64,000 nucleotides of DNA from Mortierella sp. BCC40632 (taxonomy: Eukaryota; Mortierellomycota; Mortierellomycetes; Mortierellales; Mortierellaceae). Positions 22,164-32,949 of the stretch are shown here, in pieces; within the stretch, counting starts at the first letter, position 1, and each line of letters starts with the position of its first letter. Where the stretch lies: assembly GCA_011634665.1 (NCBI GenBank), contig WAEK01000003.1, positions 2,822,001 through 2,886,000 of the forward strand, given 5' to 3'. The notes beneath the pieces were generated by a model. It saw only the letters and a program-made list of their open reading frames with translations, made no database searches and had not been told where the DNA came from. Both the position numbers and the translations under genes were made by a program.

Positions 22164-23744
22164 ATGGCCAGCCAGGGCTATTCACCGTATACCTACCATA
22201 CCGGCTCCCAAAACCCACCGCAGCCCTTGCCACCCAGGCCGTCCTCGACATCTTCCTACGAGAGCCAGGGCAGCCATCTGGTAATCCGCTACAGACACTC
22301 CTCCCCTCTTCTCCTCTTCCAGGAACTTGGCACTAAAGACAACAATGGAATTTATGCCAAGAACGCGATGCACTGCCATTTTGTCTCGAGTGGATGCTAT
22401 GCTGTATTTTTTTTTATTATCGACTGACCTCCATTTCCTTGTCTCAACCTATTTCGTCCGAGGATAGATCATTGGAAAATGCATGTACTGCAAGAGGTAG
22501 GATCTAGATCTTGGCCTCCTCTGGACAAGCAACAGAATTCTTTCGGCTTTCGATTATCCAGTTCGGCATCAGGGCTCATTTTCAACCAAGCTAAAAGTCT
22601 CTTTGTCTCTTCCACCACATCACCATAGTCAGCTCTGCTACCCGCAGGCGGTCAAGGTTTTTCAATGCGTGACATGCGACACGATCAACGATCTGATTCC
22701 TGCTCCAGGTGCAGGTATGTCCAGCTCTTTCATTCATTTTTTTAAAAAAAATCCCTCTCTTGGACAAACAGCTGGACCCTTGCAACTTGCTCAAGCGTCG
22801 ACATCTCAAGTTGCAATCACCTGCAACACAGCCCTCTTCATCGAGTTCTAGAAACCCGCGTGGTCCGTCCTTCGTCATTCTATTTTCGTACTTGGAATCA
22901 TAGGCCCAGCTCTTTCTACCCCTACTCTCTCCCTCTCCTTCTCTATCTATCTCTCTTTCCGACTCTCTTCCTCCTTCCGCTTGCACCCACAGCCTCTGCA
23001 ACATCGGCCTGATACATTTCCAAAAGGTCGTGCGAGTAGACGTCAGAGTATTCACTCACCTGTTTATCATATTTGCCTTCTTTTTTACTCTGACAATTCG
23101 GGATCATCTACGCTTGGACAGTGCCAAGGGAGCCACTCACACTGCAGCAAATTCTGGATGGAATCCAACTATGTAATGCGAGACGGGAGAATGACTATAC
23201 CTACCTGGAAACGCTCCTCAAGGAAAAGCTTCGAAAGTTTGCTGCCTTCAACTCGGCTTTCAGTAGTGTAAGAGCCAATCGATGATAGAATGAACTGCTG
23301 ACAAGAAAGGAGGAAAGAAAAAGAGAGAGAGGGGAGAGAGAGAGAGAGAAGGGGTGTTGAGGGGAATAGGACTGGACCGAGAACACCCGACTTATCTTTT
23401 GGGCTCTTTTGCGTTTGTGAATAATCCGCCGACCCCTACTCTGGACAATATCTAGGGCCTACCAATTACATACGAACACTGTGGAGTCGACCTGGAGGCT
23501 GCTCGAGAGGCATTCTCGCATTTGGTAAAGATGGTAAGAGAAAGAAGAAGAAAAAGAAAAAGAACTTGTCCATGCTGTATTTGGTCTATTCGTGGCACAC
23601 GAACAGGTCCATATCCGAGAGCTCTTTCTGATTTGCTGCTGCGCCCTCACTCCGACCCCACAATAGCCGAATTCGATTGCCTTGGCCGTCATGACCTCTG
23701 TTGAAGGGATTTTGAAGCGTCCTGGAAAGTAAGCGAGGAACTTA

Positions 23745-23779
<35 letters not shown>

Positions 23780-23780
23780 G

Positions 23781-23815
<35 letters not shown>

Positions 23816-26800
23816 GCGAACCCCGTGACTCAATATCGTGCCGTTTTACCATATTCCAATAGAGATATCAAAGAGAAAGAAGACCTAAAGTTCATTATGA
23901 TCATGCTGGAGGTATGTCATTACCTTCTTTTCTCTTCAATCACGACCAGTGGACAAATGGAGTAGAATAACTTTTTTAGGCCCCAAAACTAACCACTTCA
24001 TCAATTGGATGGACCATTAGTGCCCTTGGCTATCACGACACAAGACTCCACAAGAATCGGAATACCACCACAATATTACCAAACGACTATTTACAATCAT
24101 TAGTAACTTGTCTAGCGAACTCCACAAATACCTTTCAAGCTGGTTTTCACAGTAAGTGTGTAGGAATTATGATCAGCCTAGTTCCTTGACGGTTCACATT
24201 TACAGATAACTCGGATGTTAAGATGGGTCCAATTTGATTCATTTTTTTTCCCTAGCTGTCTTTCGGAACCGATCTTCCATGACAGGATCAACTTTGTCAA
24301 CAAATTTATCACTCAACGACTCTCGAACCAACAAAAATCGAACGACCGTAATCAACACACGATCTATCAGAGCGACGCAAGGATCCAGGCGGCTGCCCGA
24401 GTGATGAATATCTTTTTCAAAGCCAATCAGCCGAATGAGAAAGAGCTGACAGAATTTGGTAGCAAGCAACCGGCTGGAGACAGCTTTGTGATTGTTCCTT
24501 ACATCAATGGCAGGGATATTCGGGTGCAAAATGTCCCTATCGACAAGTATTATAATGTTGTTGTGGACTTTATTGAGTTAGCAGAGGATTTTAAGGCATG
24601 GGAATCTCGTTCTGCGTAAGTTCACGCGGCTCTCAGTCACTCCTTCCTCTCCTGTCCTCTCCCTCTCTCCTTCTGCATATCTTTTGAGTCTTTGTTGAGT
24701 TGATTTTTTCTTGTCTCGTCATGTACTAATCATATTGAGTTCCCTTGACTTACTGATAATGCTTTAGAATGTTCTCGTTTTGTCAGTATCCATTCTTGAT
24801 TTCTATGGGTGCCAAGATGCAGATCATGGCCTGGGATGCCAAGCGTCAGATGGAGATTATGATGCAAAAGACAATGGAAGCTTTAATTCGACAGAAACGA
24901 CGCCGAGCCGAAGAAAGCGGCGATTCGAGTTATCCATCTGTCTTGACCCAGGGAGAAATACAACAAGCACAGTTGTTGATCCTTCGAGTCAATCGAAACA
25001 ATTTGATTGAGGAATCGCTTACGCAGGTAAGAAGGAGGGGGGAAAGAAGAAAGAGATGGAAGAAAGGGAGAAAGGAAAAAAGGGAGGAAAGGAGAAGAGC
25101 GGATGGTGTGGATATCGCTCAATACTCAGGGTTCTAAGGGTTCTCAGGATTTTTTTTTTATTATTATTTGTATTTTTATTTTTTTCGTTCATTCATTTTC
25201 CCTATGGGCCCGTAATTTATCCGCGTCTTACCAATCATGCCTTAACCCGGACTTTCCTCCTCCCTTTTGATCTCTTTCACTTTTTATAAACTGTGCAATT
25301 ACCTCAGCTATCAAGAAATGAAACGGATCTTAAAAAGTCGCTGCGGATTGAATTTGTAGGCGAAGATGGAGTCGACGCCGGAGGTCTGCGGAAGGAGTGG
25401 TTCTTGCTGCTTGTACGACAGCTATTTGATCCGCAGTACGGTAAGTACTTTGTGTATGAATGCGCAACAATGTCATGGCACATGGCATGGCTGTTGGCTG
25501 CATGGAGGGACTCTTTGACTTGGATTGACAGGAGGAAGAGAAAAGGGAATATGATCTCTTACAGCTCTACTCCTTGTGTTTGTTTTGTGGAATCAATTTT
25601 TTTATTACTAGGTATGTTTGTGTATGATGACCAGTCGCAGTATTGTTGGTTCAACCCGGCGTCTTTTGAGTCTCTGGATCAATTCTACCTTGTGGGCGTT
25701 GTCATCGGCTTGGCCATCTACAATTCAACCATTCTCGACCTGCCATTGCCCTTGGCTGTTTACAAAAAGTTGTTGAATAGGCCAATTGCCATGGAAGATC
25801 TAGCCGCATTCCGACCGGTGAGTATTTTTTGAGGCCAAACAAGGCGAACAAAGTATGCAATATACGTTACCTTTCTTTTTGACCCGATTTCTCTATCTGT
25901 CTCTCCTTTTCCTCCTCTTGGATGGAAATTACTAGGACTTGGCTAGAGGTTTTGACCAGTTGCTCCAGTATGAAGGCGATGATGTCGAGGATGTCTTTTG
26001 TCTCAACTTTGTTGGAGCGTATGAAGCATATGGTGAGAGAATAGAAGAGCCATTGATACCCAACGGACAGAATATCCCCGTGACCCACCTCAACAAGCGC
26101 CAATATGTGGAACGATATGCCAATTTTATTATGAACAGTAGTATTAAGGATGTAGGTTGCATGGAAAGGGAAAAAGGGAAAATTTTTTTTTTTTTAGTCT
26201 CCGCGGGTAGGACTCATTGAGGAGAGCAGGAACCCCTTCTGGGTTTCGAGCGGATGGGTCCTAACTCCTACAAATGTCAATTTCTCACGCATCCTCTAGC
26301 CATTCGAGTCCTTCCGACGCGGTTTCTATCTTGTCTGTGGAGGACATGCTCTCTCACTCTTTTGGCCACAGGAGATTGAGTCACTTGTACGAGGCAGTGC
26401 GGAACCTCTTGATATCGACCAATTGAGATCCGTGACGGTTTACGAGGGCTTTAACGACAATCACGATGTCATTAGGTACGCGTACTTGTGCATTGGAGTA
26501 ACCTTTTTTCTTTTCCTTTCTTCATTTCTTTATCTTTTGACTTGTCATGGGTTGGAGGAATGGAAAAAAAAAAAAAAAAGGAAGAGGAAGGAGGTGGAGT
26601 ACTGAAGACAGGATAGTAAAGGAAGGAAAGGAGGAGAAATGGCCAATGATGGATGGAGCGGAAGCGGCCTTTGATTTTGCATCTCACGGCGAATTTGATA
26701 ACCCGGAGTTGAGATGCAACACATGGCTTTGACATTTGGGTTGTTTGAGTGCCGAGGATTTTTTAGATCCCAAAAAAAAAAGTTCTATGTGTGATATCTT

Positions 26801-27135
26801 TTGTGTATTGTATCCTGCCTCCTTTTTTATTTTTCTCATAGCAAGTACACCCTACTACCACGTTTAGGAACTTTTGGTCTATATTCAAAGAATTCGATGA
26901 CAGGAACCAGCGTCGATTATTGCAGTTCATTACCGCGTCGGACCGTTATCCGGCCACGGGGATCGCTAACCTTTCCTTCAAAATCACATGCATGGGAAGT
27001 CAAGACTCGAATCGGTACCCGACCACGCATACGTGCTTCAACCAACTGTGTCTTTACAATTACAAGGGTCGCGATAAACTTAAGAATATGCTGATCCGAG
27101 CCATGAATGAGTCTGAGGGATTTGGCGTCAAATAG
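22164..27135 (+). CDS. HECT-type E3 ubiquitin ligase, Hul4-like
   Basis: Fifteen exons close in phase to 768 residues: 22164-22280, 22468-22496, 22629-22714, 23122-23267, 23456-23524, 23667-23728, 23863-23911, 24021-24151, 24256-24615, 24768-25026, 25308-25440, 25612-25817, 25936-26151, 26300-26475 and 26868-27135. Residues about 44-66 form a small Cys4 zinc site (CMYC..CVTC), like the N-terminal finger of Hul4-type ligases. The C-terminal 350 residues are a full HECT domain, starting FVGEDGVDAGGLRKEW and ending with the catalytic Cys in TTHTCFNQL (Cys736), 32 residues from the end, where the family's thioester Cys sits. It takes ubiquitin from an E2 and passes it to substrates. The 29-bp exon 2 encodes half of the finger. 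The join from exon 3 to exon 4 skips 407 bp and is the least certain; an extra small exon there is possible. Confidence 0.9.
23747..23814. repeat. (GTCT)8 followed by T32 in a HECT intron
   Basis: Eight perfect GTCT units (23747-23778), then TAGTC, then 32 T (23783-23814), all between exons 6 and 7. Confidence 0.95.
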
Positions 27136-28790
27136 TGTCATCAGAACATCTGCAGGACAACGCGCTAGCTGAGGAAGAAAAGAAAATTAAGAATAAGAGC
27201 AAGATAGAAAAAAAAAAAAAAACCAACAACAGACAGAGTTTGTTTGCAGACAAGTAGAGATGAGTGAGCTTGAACGCAAGCCAAGGATAGAAGAAGAAGA
27301 AAGGCGCAGGCCTTTCGCGCACTCTAACAGGTCGATTAATCAACAGTCAGGCAAACAGAGACAGCCTTACTTGGCTGTGACAAATAGACCAGGCGTGCGG
27401 ACTGACCAGTGGAACCTTTGCGCCTTGCGTGCCTATTTTTTTTTCCCTCTCCCCTTACTCCTTTCCAGGGATTCCTCCTCCTTATTCGCTGATGACTGCT
27501 CTACCCATTACCTATTCTTCCTTGTACCTCATTTTGTATTCTCTTCTCTTTCACAGCATGCTATTTTCAAACTCCTTTTGCAGATTGCATGCAGACACTT
27601 TTTTTCAGCGACAACAAAAAAAAAACTCTCTTTGATTTCCTCCTCTAGGATAGTGAACGTGGCAGCAAAGAATAATAAGAAATAATAAAGAAAAAAACAA
27701 AAAGTAGAGCCAACAACTGTCCGAGAGAGAAGGAGCGCGAGCGAAAGCTAAAGTGAGAGAAAGGTAGAAAGTTTGAAGATTCCCGCAAGGCCTCTCTTCT
27801 TTCCGTTGGACAGGGACTGGGTCGCCGCGCTCTTTGAATGGGAACCATGTCCTGCCTTTGAGAGCAAAGAAAAAAGGAAGTATCAAAAAGGATAGAGTGG
27901 GTGAGTAGGATGGCGCCTGTCCATGGTGAGGTCTCTTTCTCACACTCACACACATCTCAACGCCCTCACAGCTTGCTAGTAGAGCAGGAGGAGGAAGGCG
28001 GCGCGTTTTATGTGAGTGCGCGTGCACACTCTTGACTGGAATTGAAATGGTATGATTTTTTTTTCTTTCTTCTTCGTCTGGGTTCGAATAGGTGCTTTGA
28101 TGACCCGAACATCTTGTTCCGAATGCAAGCATGCTGGGTACTGATTACATTTTTTTTTCTATCCAAACAGAGGCCACAGATTGATCGGGGGAGTTCCCAG
28201 GGCTAGCAAAAATACGCGAAAAGGAAACTATTGTAGAGACAATGAAAAACCAAATGGATCAGTTGCTCATCTGTACTGTACTGGAAAAAATGGAGGAAAA
28301 AAAAAAAAAAAAAAAAAAAGAAAAAAAAAAGCAAGAGCCAGAAGGAAACAAAAAAGAGAACCCTTCTCACCCGGATCCAAGGTCCGCTCATTTGAAAGAG
28401 TCTCTCAATGCTTCTTCGCCTTGTCTCTTTGTTCTCCGTTCCCTGTACTGGTCTTCAAAGAGTCCGGATGTAAGAGTTTGCGCACACTATACACACTATG
28501 CTCACCTCTCTCTTTCTCTCTCTCTTTCTCTCTCTCTTTCTATGCAGAGCGAGCCTGAACATGGTTGTCTGACTTCTTTTTACTGTTATTTTTTCCTTCC
28601 CCATTGCGCTGCGTACCTGTAGTGTTGCACGCGCCCTAGGCTGTTGGATTCATGTCATTCTCTCAAGCCTAGTGTCGATCATGGGTACTCTGCTCCTTTC
28701 CTCCTCATCTTAGCCCCGTTGCCTCTTATCTGTTATTCATACCGAGTTTGTTACATCGAACTTCTCCTTTCCTTTCCTTTCCTTTTTTTG
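27136..28790. other. Intergenic region, no gene seen
   Basis: Contains A-tracts (27210-27222 and 28297-28330) and a CT repeat (28507-28540). Open frames here follow low-complexity sequence only. Confidence 0.5.
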
Positions 28791-28798
28791 TATAAATA
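28791..28798 (+). promoter_or_regulatory. TATA box of the Opy2-repeat gene
   Basis: TATAAATA lies 129 bp before the ATG and is preceded by CCTTT repeats. Confidence 0.65.
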
Positions 28799-28919
28799 CC
28801 TCACCTGGCATTCCTCGTTTTTTCTTGCCCCAGTTCCTCAGGTCTCATACTACCACTCCCACCCCCCCTTTTCCTACACACACATTTGCAAGGACATTTC
28901 CTGATCTCTATATTCCAAC

Positions 28920-30474
28920 ATGCAGTTCAAGGCCGTCAAGTTTGCTGTCATTTGTGCCACCGTCTTCGCCTTCGTTGGCGTTGTCGCTGCCGCACCTGCT
29001 GTCACCGCTGGCAATGGTAACGATATCTTTACCTTTATCTTTCTGCCAGCCTTTGAGTCCGAATCTGAAGGAAGAGGATGAAAATGCTCTGAGGATAAAG
29101 CTGAGAGGATGAAGGAAAGAAGGAGTAAAATCTGGCAAGGAGGAGGGTACCCCTTGGAGGTGGAGGAGAAGGGGGCAGGCACCCTTGGTTTTTTTTTTTT
29201 TTTCAATGTGTAACAGAACAAACGGTGACCTCTTTATCCCCGGCGAGGTGCTCTTTTGTTTGTTGGACTAACCATGGTCCTTCCCACTCCACATACGTAC
29301 ACATGCGCATCCACATGCTTCCTCTGTCCAACGCTCATTCTCACTTTCTTTTGTTCGCTACCTATACCTCAAACTCTTCCTTTCCCCCTCATATCCTTTC
29401 TCCAGAGTCGTGCATCAAGTGCAAGATGGCACCTGTTTGCCCGCCTTGCGCCCCGAATGAAGAGTGTATCATTGTCCAGCCCACCTGCGATGACTGTGGA
29501 AAGGGTTTCTGCCAGCCTAAGAAGGGTTTGACCGCGTCTAACAATTCTGGACATAAGAAGGGTAGGAGAGGAAGTACAGCCGGCAGCCAAAATCGAACTT
29601 GCGGATACTTTCCCGAGGGAAAGGACCAGCAATAGGGGGCAACCATTGGTTTCTCATGCAACCACTGACTGACCTGAATCTACTCTTTTTTTCTCATGGG
29701 GGATATGGTTGATCCTACGAAATTAGACCAATGCATCAAGTGCATCGCCCCTCCTATGTGCCCTCCCAAGTGCGGTGAGAATGAGGATTGTGTCATTATC
29801 CCTGCCAGCTGCAAGCATTGCGGACTGGGCTACTGCAAGCCTCGTCCCAAGGAGGGCGGTACGTTGGCAATTTTTTTTTTTCTTTTTTGAATACTATACT
29901 TTCGTATACTCAGTCTGCCCCCCCCCCTGATCCGCTTATTTTTTGTATGCCTTTGCCTGAACGCCTGGCTGCTTCTGTTCTATCTCGATACTTTAGAAAT
30001 CTGTATCCAGTGCTTTGCTCCCCCCAACGTGCCCTCCCAACTGCGCTGATACTGAGGAGTGTGTCCTTATTCCTGCTACCTGCAATGACTGTGGCTCTGG
30101 ATTCTGCCGCCCAAAGTCCAAGGTCTCGCCCAAGCCCAAGGCCAAGCCCGGTAGTTTTTTTTTTTTTTTTTATTATTAAAAAAAGAAAAGAAAAAGAAAT
30201 CACTATGCGCCCTGTCCCGTCATCGATGTCGCATTGCCAAACAGTAGAAGTCATCTTCCTGCAAATGAGGGCGTCTTCATTTGCACGTTTTTCTTGACCA
30301 CTGACCGGTTTCCTTCTTCCCTTTTTTTTTTTTTATCTTTTGAACGACCAATGCAAAATAGAGAACTGCATCAAGTGCTTCGCTCCTCCCATGTGCCCCC
30401 AATGCGAAAAGAATGAGAAGTGCGTGATCATCCCTGCCACTTGCCACGACTGCGGTTCCGGCACCTGTATGCCC

Positions 30475-30480
<6 letters not shown>
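28920..30480 (+). CDS. Secreted protein with four Opy2-like cysteine repeats, one per exon; fourth exon frameshifted
   Basis: Five exons: 28920-29016 (signal peptide), 29406-29561, 29727-29858, 29997-30150 and 30362-30480. Exons 2-5 each encode one module of the form C-x2-C-x4-PxCPxC-x4-E-x-C-x5-P-xx-C-xx-C-x4-C, which matches the N-terminal Cys-rich domain of the fungal membrane anchor Opy2. All internal introns are phase 1, so modules can be added or skipped without changing frame. Exon 4 is 154 bp, one base over a multiple of three. An extra C in a C6 run at about 30020-30025 shifts the frame after its first two Cys and soon meets a stop; skipping exon 4 keeps the frame to the end at 30480. 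No membrane helix follows, so the product should be secreted rather than anchored. The stop codon runs straight into an A31 tract. Confidence 0.75.

Positions 30481-30509
<29 letters not shown>
30479..30509. repeat. A31 tract overlapping the stop codon of the Opy2-repeat gene
   Basis: The last two bases of TAA begin a run of 31 A, followed by GGTAG, which resembles the splice-donor context that ends the other repeat exons. Confidence 0.85.
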
Positions 30510-30511
<2 letters not shown>

Positions 30512-31414
30512 TAGTTTATCCTGGCACAGGCGCGTGGAGCGAGGATAAAGATAGAATCTCTTTTTATCCTTTTTGCCTGTTGAGGGTCTTTTTTCCCCTT
30601 CCTACCCAACAAACATCTCCACCCATTTTTTTTTTTTTTTTTTTTGCCATTCAAAAACCAGTCGAAGGGATTTCTTTTCTCTTTCTCTCTTCGCCCAAAG
30701 AAAAGGCGCTGTATAAAAAAAAAAGAGTCCCATTTGACCTTTAGTAGCACTAATAAAGAATGAAAAAAGAAAAAATCAAAAAGGGGAGAGTAGCATAGCC
30801 CATCCACGTACGGGATGGTTCTAAATGGCGTTACATGGCGTGGGCGGTTAAGTGGAGGCGATTCAGAACTGGTCGGGTCCCAGCTTATTTTTTTCTCCGC
30901 TTGGGCCTTGAATATGATCGTAGCGATGAGAGAGGAGAGTATGTTCTTCAGTTTGCGCTCATCCGCATTTTCCCTGAAAAAACAAAAGGGCGAAATAACA
31001 AATGAAGACTCTTTCGACACTGCCTCTCTTGGGCCTGTGGCATTGCCTCCTCTCGTGTTTCTATTTTCTCCTAACCTCTGTTCATGTTCCTAGGAGTGAC
31101 TGTGCTTTTTTTTTGTCTATTCCTTTCATGCTACGCGTCCAATGGGTTCGCGTAGGTCTAGACAGGGAAAATAAACAAGAAGAAAGGGAAAAAAAGCAAT
31201 AGGAACACTCTCGTTTCCTTCGCTCAGTTCCCTAACAGTGGAGATATGGATCCAACCAAGAGTCAACAAGCTCTATTGTTGGCGGGAAAGGGCAGTGCAA
31301 GAGAGTATTTGTCAAAGTTATCCCATACTCTCTCTCTCCTTTGACTTCTTGACAAGTTCTCGGCCGATCTCCTCAGAGGTTCTATGGACGTTCACATAGC
31401 TCTTCACTCTTTCC
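30510..31414. other. Intergenic region between the two secreted-protein genes
   Basis: Low-complexity A and T tracts (30628-30646, 30716-30726). No gene is seen. Confidence 0.5.
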
Positions 31415-31420
31415 TATAAA
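31415..31420 (+). promoter_or_regulatory. TATA box of the small secreted protein
   Basis: TATAAA lies 138 bp before the ATG at 31553. Confidence 0.6.
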
Positions 31421-31552
31421 GCTGAGTGATCTTTATCCGCAATTCTCTCTTTTTTTTCTTCACCAAACTTCAGCTTCCACTTCTCTCTTTTGCTCTGATT
31501 TCCCCTATCCAACTCAAGACTCTTTGAACCGTCCCGTCTCAAGCTTGTCAGA

Positions 31553-31904
31553 ATGAAGGTCACTCTTCCTTTCCTCGCCTTGGTCATGTTGGGCTACCTT
31601 GCCCAGGCAGCCCCTGCGGATGAAGCCGAAGCTGATGCTGATCCAGCTGCTCCTTGTAAGGACAAAACACCAACCAAGACTTGACACATCTCGCCCGTCC
31701 CGGATTCATTCATATTTTTGGTGTCTAAACTGTCCTTCTTTTCCATCACCCCCGCTCTCCCATTTCCTAGCCTGGAGACTTAACTGCCCACCCCCGAGAT
31801 GCTACCCCTCCTGCAACCGCTACCAATACTGCATGTGGCAAGGCCGTTCCACCTACTGCTGTGGCAGGCCCTATTGTGCACCCAGGGGTCACCCCGGCCA
31901 TTAA
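31553..31904 (+). CDS. Small secreted cysteine-rich protein, 78 residues
   Basis: Two exons, 31553-31655 and 31771-31904, joined in phase (split Ser codon). Exon 1 encodes a signal peptide (cleavage probably after AQAA) and an acidic DEAEADADPAAP propeptide-like stretch. Exon 2 encodes a basic, aromatic, Cys-rich domain with seven Cys spaced NC-x4-C-x3-C-x5-C-x8-CC-x4-C. The acidic leader next to a basic Cys-rich core resembles the layout of some processed small secreted proteins, such as antimicrobial or effector-like peptides. No family is recognised and function is unknown. An odd Cys number would leave one free or allow dimers. It has its own TATA box and lies downstream of the Opy2-repeat gene in the same direction. 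Confidence 0.75.
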
Positions 31905-32500
31905 AGCATGGTCATTTTTGTCCTAGAGGAAGGGGGAGGGAGCCTCAGGAAGGTCCAAGTCTCTCCATCTCTGGCTCTCTCCCTTTTCACGCTCGTTTAA
32001 AGGACAGGGGAACAAGTTGTACATAGCCTTTTTTTCTTTTTCTTCCCCCCCCCCCAACCCACCCTTCACCCGAGTCAAGAAAGGAGGAGATCGTTGACAC
32101 TTGATCTTTGCTGGATCTCGAGACTCAACACTTTAACCCGCACACACAAAAAAGAAAAGAAAAGAAAAAAAAATAGCTTTTGATCTCATTCTGGTTTATT
32201 TTTTCAGTGCGATTCTTTTATTAAACCAGAAGAACAAAAAAAAAAAAAAAAAAAAAAAAAAAAGACGACCTCTCTCCTCCTTTCAGTCGAAGTAAAAAAA
32301 AAAAAAAAAAAAAAAAAAGGGCTAGATTTGATGATAGATTGCCTAGACACGCTCGGTATGGTTAATGAGGAGAAATGAGAGGAGAGTGAGAGAGAGGAGC
32401 ATAAACAGCACAAATAAGAGTTCAATTGCGCGCCGTTTTCGCAGGGAAGATATGAAAGAGAGAAAGAAAACAGTGAGCATTTGAGACCACCTTTGATTTA

Positions 32501-32543
<43 letters not shown>

Positions 32544-32949
32544 GACTGAGTACTGGTATGTTGGTCGATCTCTGGAGAAAGGCGAGAAAGACGGGGGAAG
32601 AGAGAGAGAGAGAGGCGTACCCAGAGAGGTTGATATCCTAATGGCCTTGGAGTGGTGTGGCAGTATGTTGACATTTTCCTACCAAAAACGATTGGTGGCG
32701 TATTTCCCCTCGTGGACGGCATCAAATAGCCTTAGATTATGAATTGTTTAGGCAGAAACAGCGGTATGTGCGATTCTGGCTAGGAAAAAGGAACAGAGCT
32801 TGGGCTCGTTTCTCTTCCGAGATCGCTCGCATAAGAATGGAGAGAGGGAGAGAGGGAGAGATGAGAAAAAAAAAAAAAAAAAAAAAAAAAAGGTATGTGT
32901 GGATATGCTATGTGTGTGTGTGGGTAGGTGGAGTGTGTGATGAGATGGC
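31905..32949. other. Intergenic region packed with A-tracts
   Basis: Four A-tracts of 25 bases or more occur in 660 bp: 32236-32264, 32294-32318, 32504-32539 and 32866-32891. Other open frames here are poly-Lys/Phe artefacts. Confidence 0.6.

Noticed and set aside
21619..22336. Long open frames in a CT-rich stretch
   Set aside because: Composed of Ser/Leu/Pro runs from CT repeats; this is most likely the HECT leader.
22772..22850. Possible extra HECT exon between exons 3 and 4
   Set aside because: It has an acceptor-like CAG, but its frame does not fit both neighbours with a consensus donor; joining exon 3 directly to exon 4 closes in phase.
28075..28120. GGTTCGAAT-like sequence suggesting a tRNA T-arm
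   Set aside because: No acceptor stem, D-arm or anticodon arm can be matched around it.
30277..31020. 247-codon open frame on the minus strand
   Set aside because: Made of Lys/Phe runs from A and T tracts, and overlaps exon 5 of the Opy2-repeat gene.
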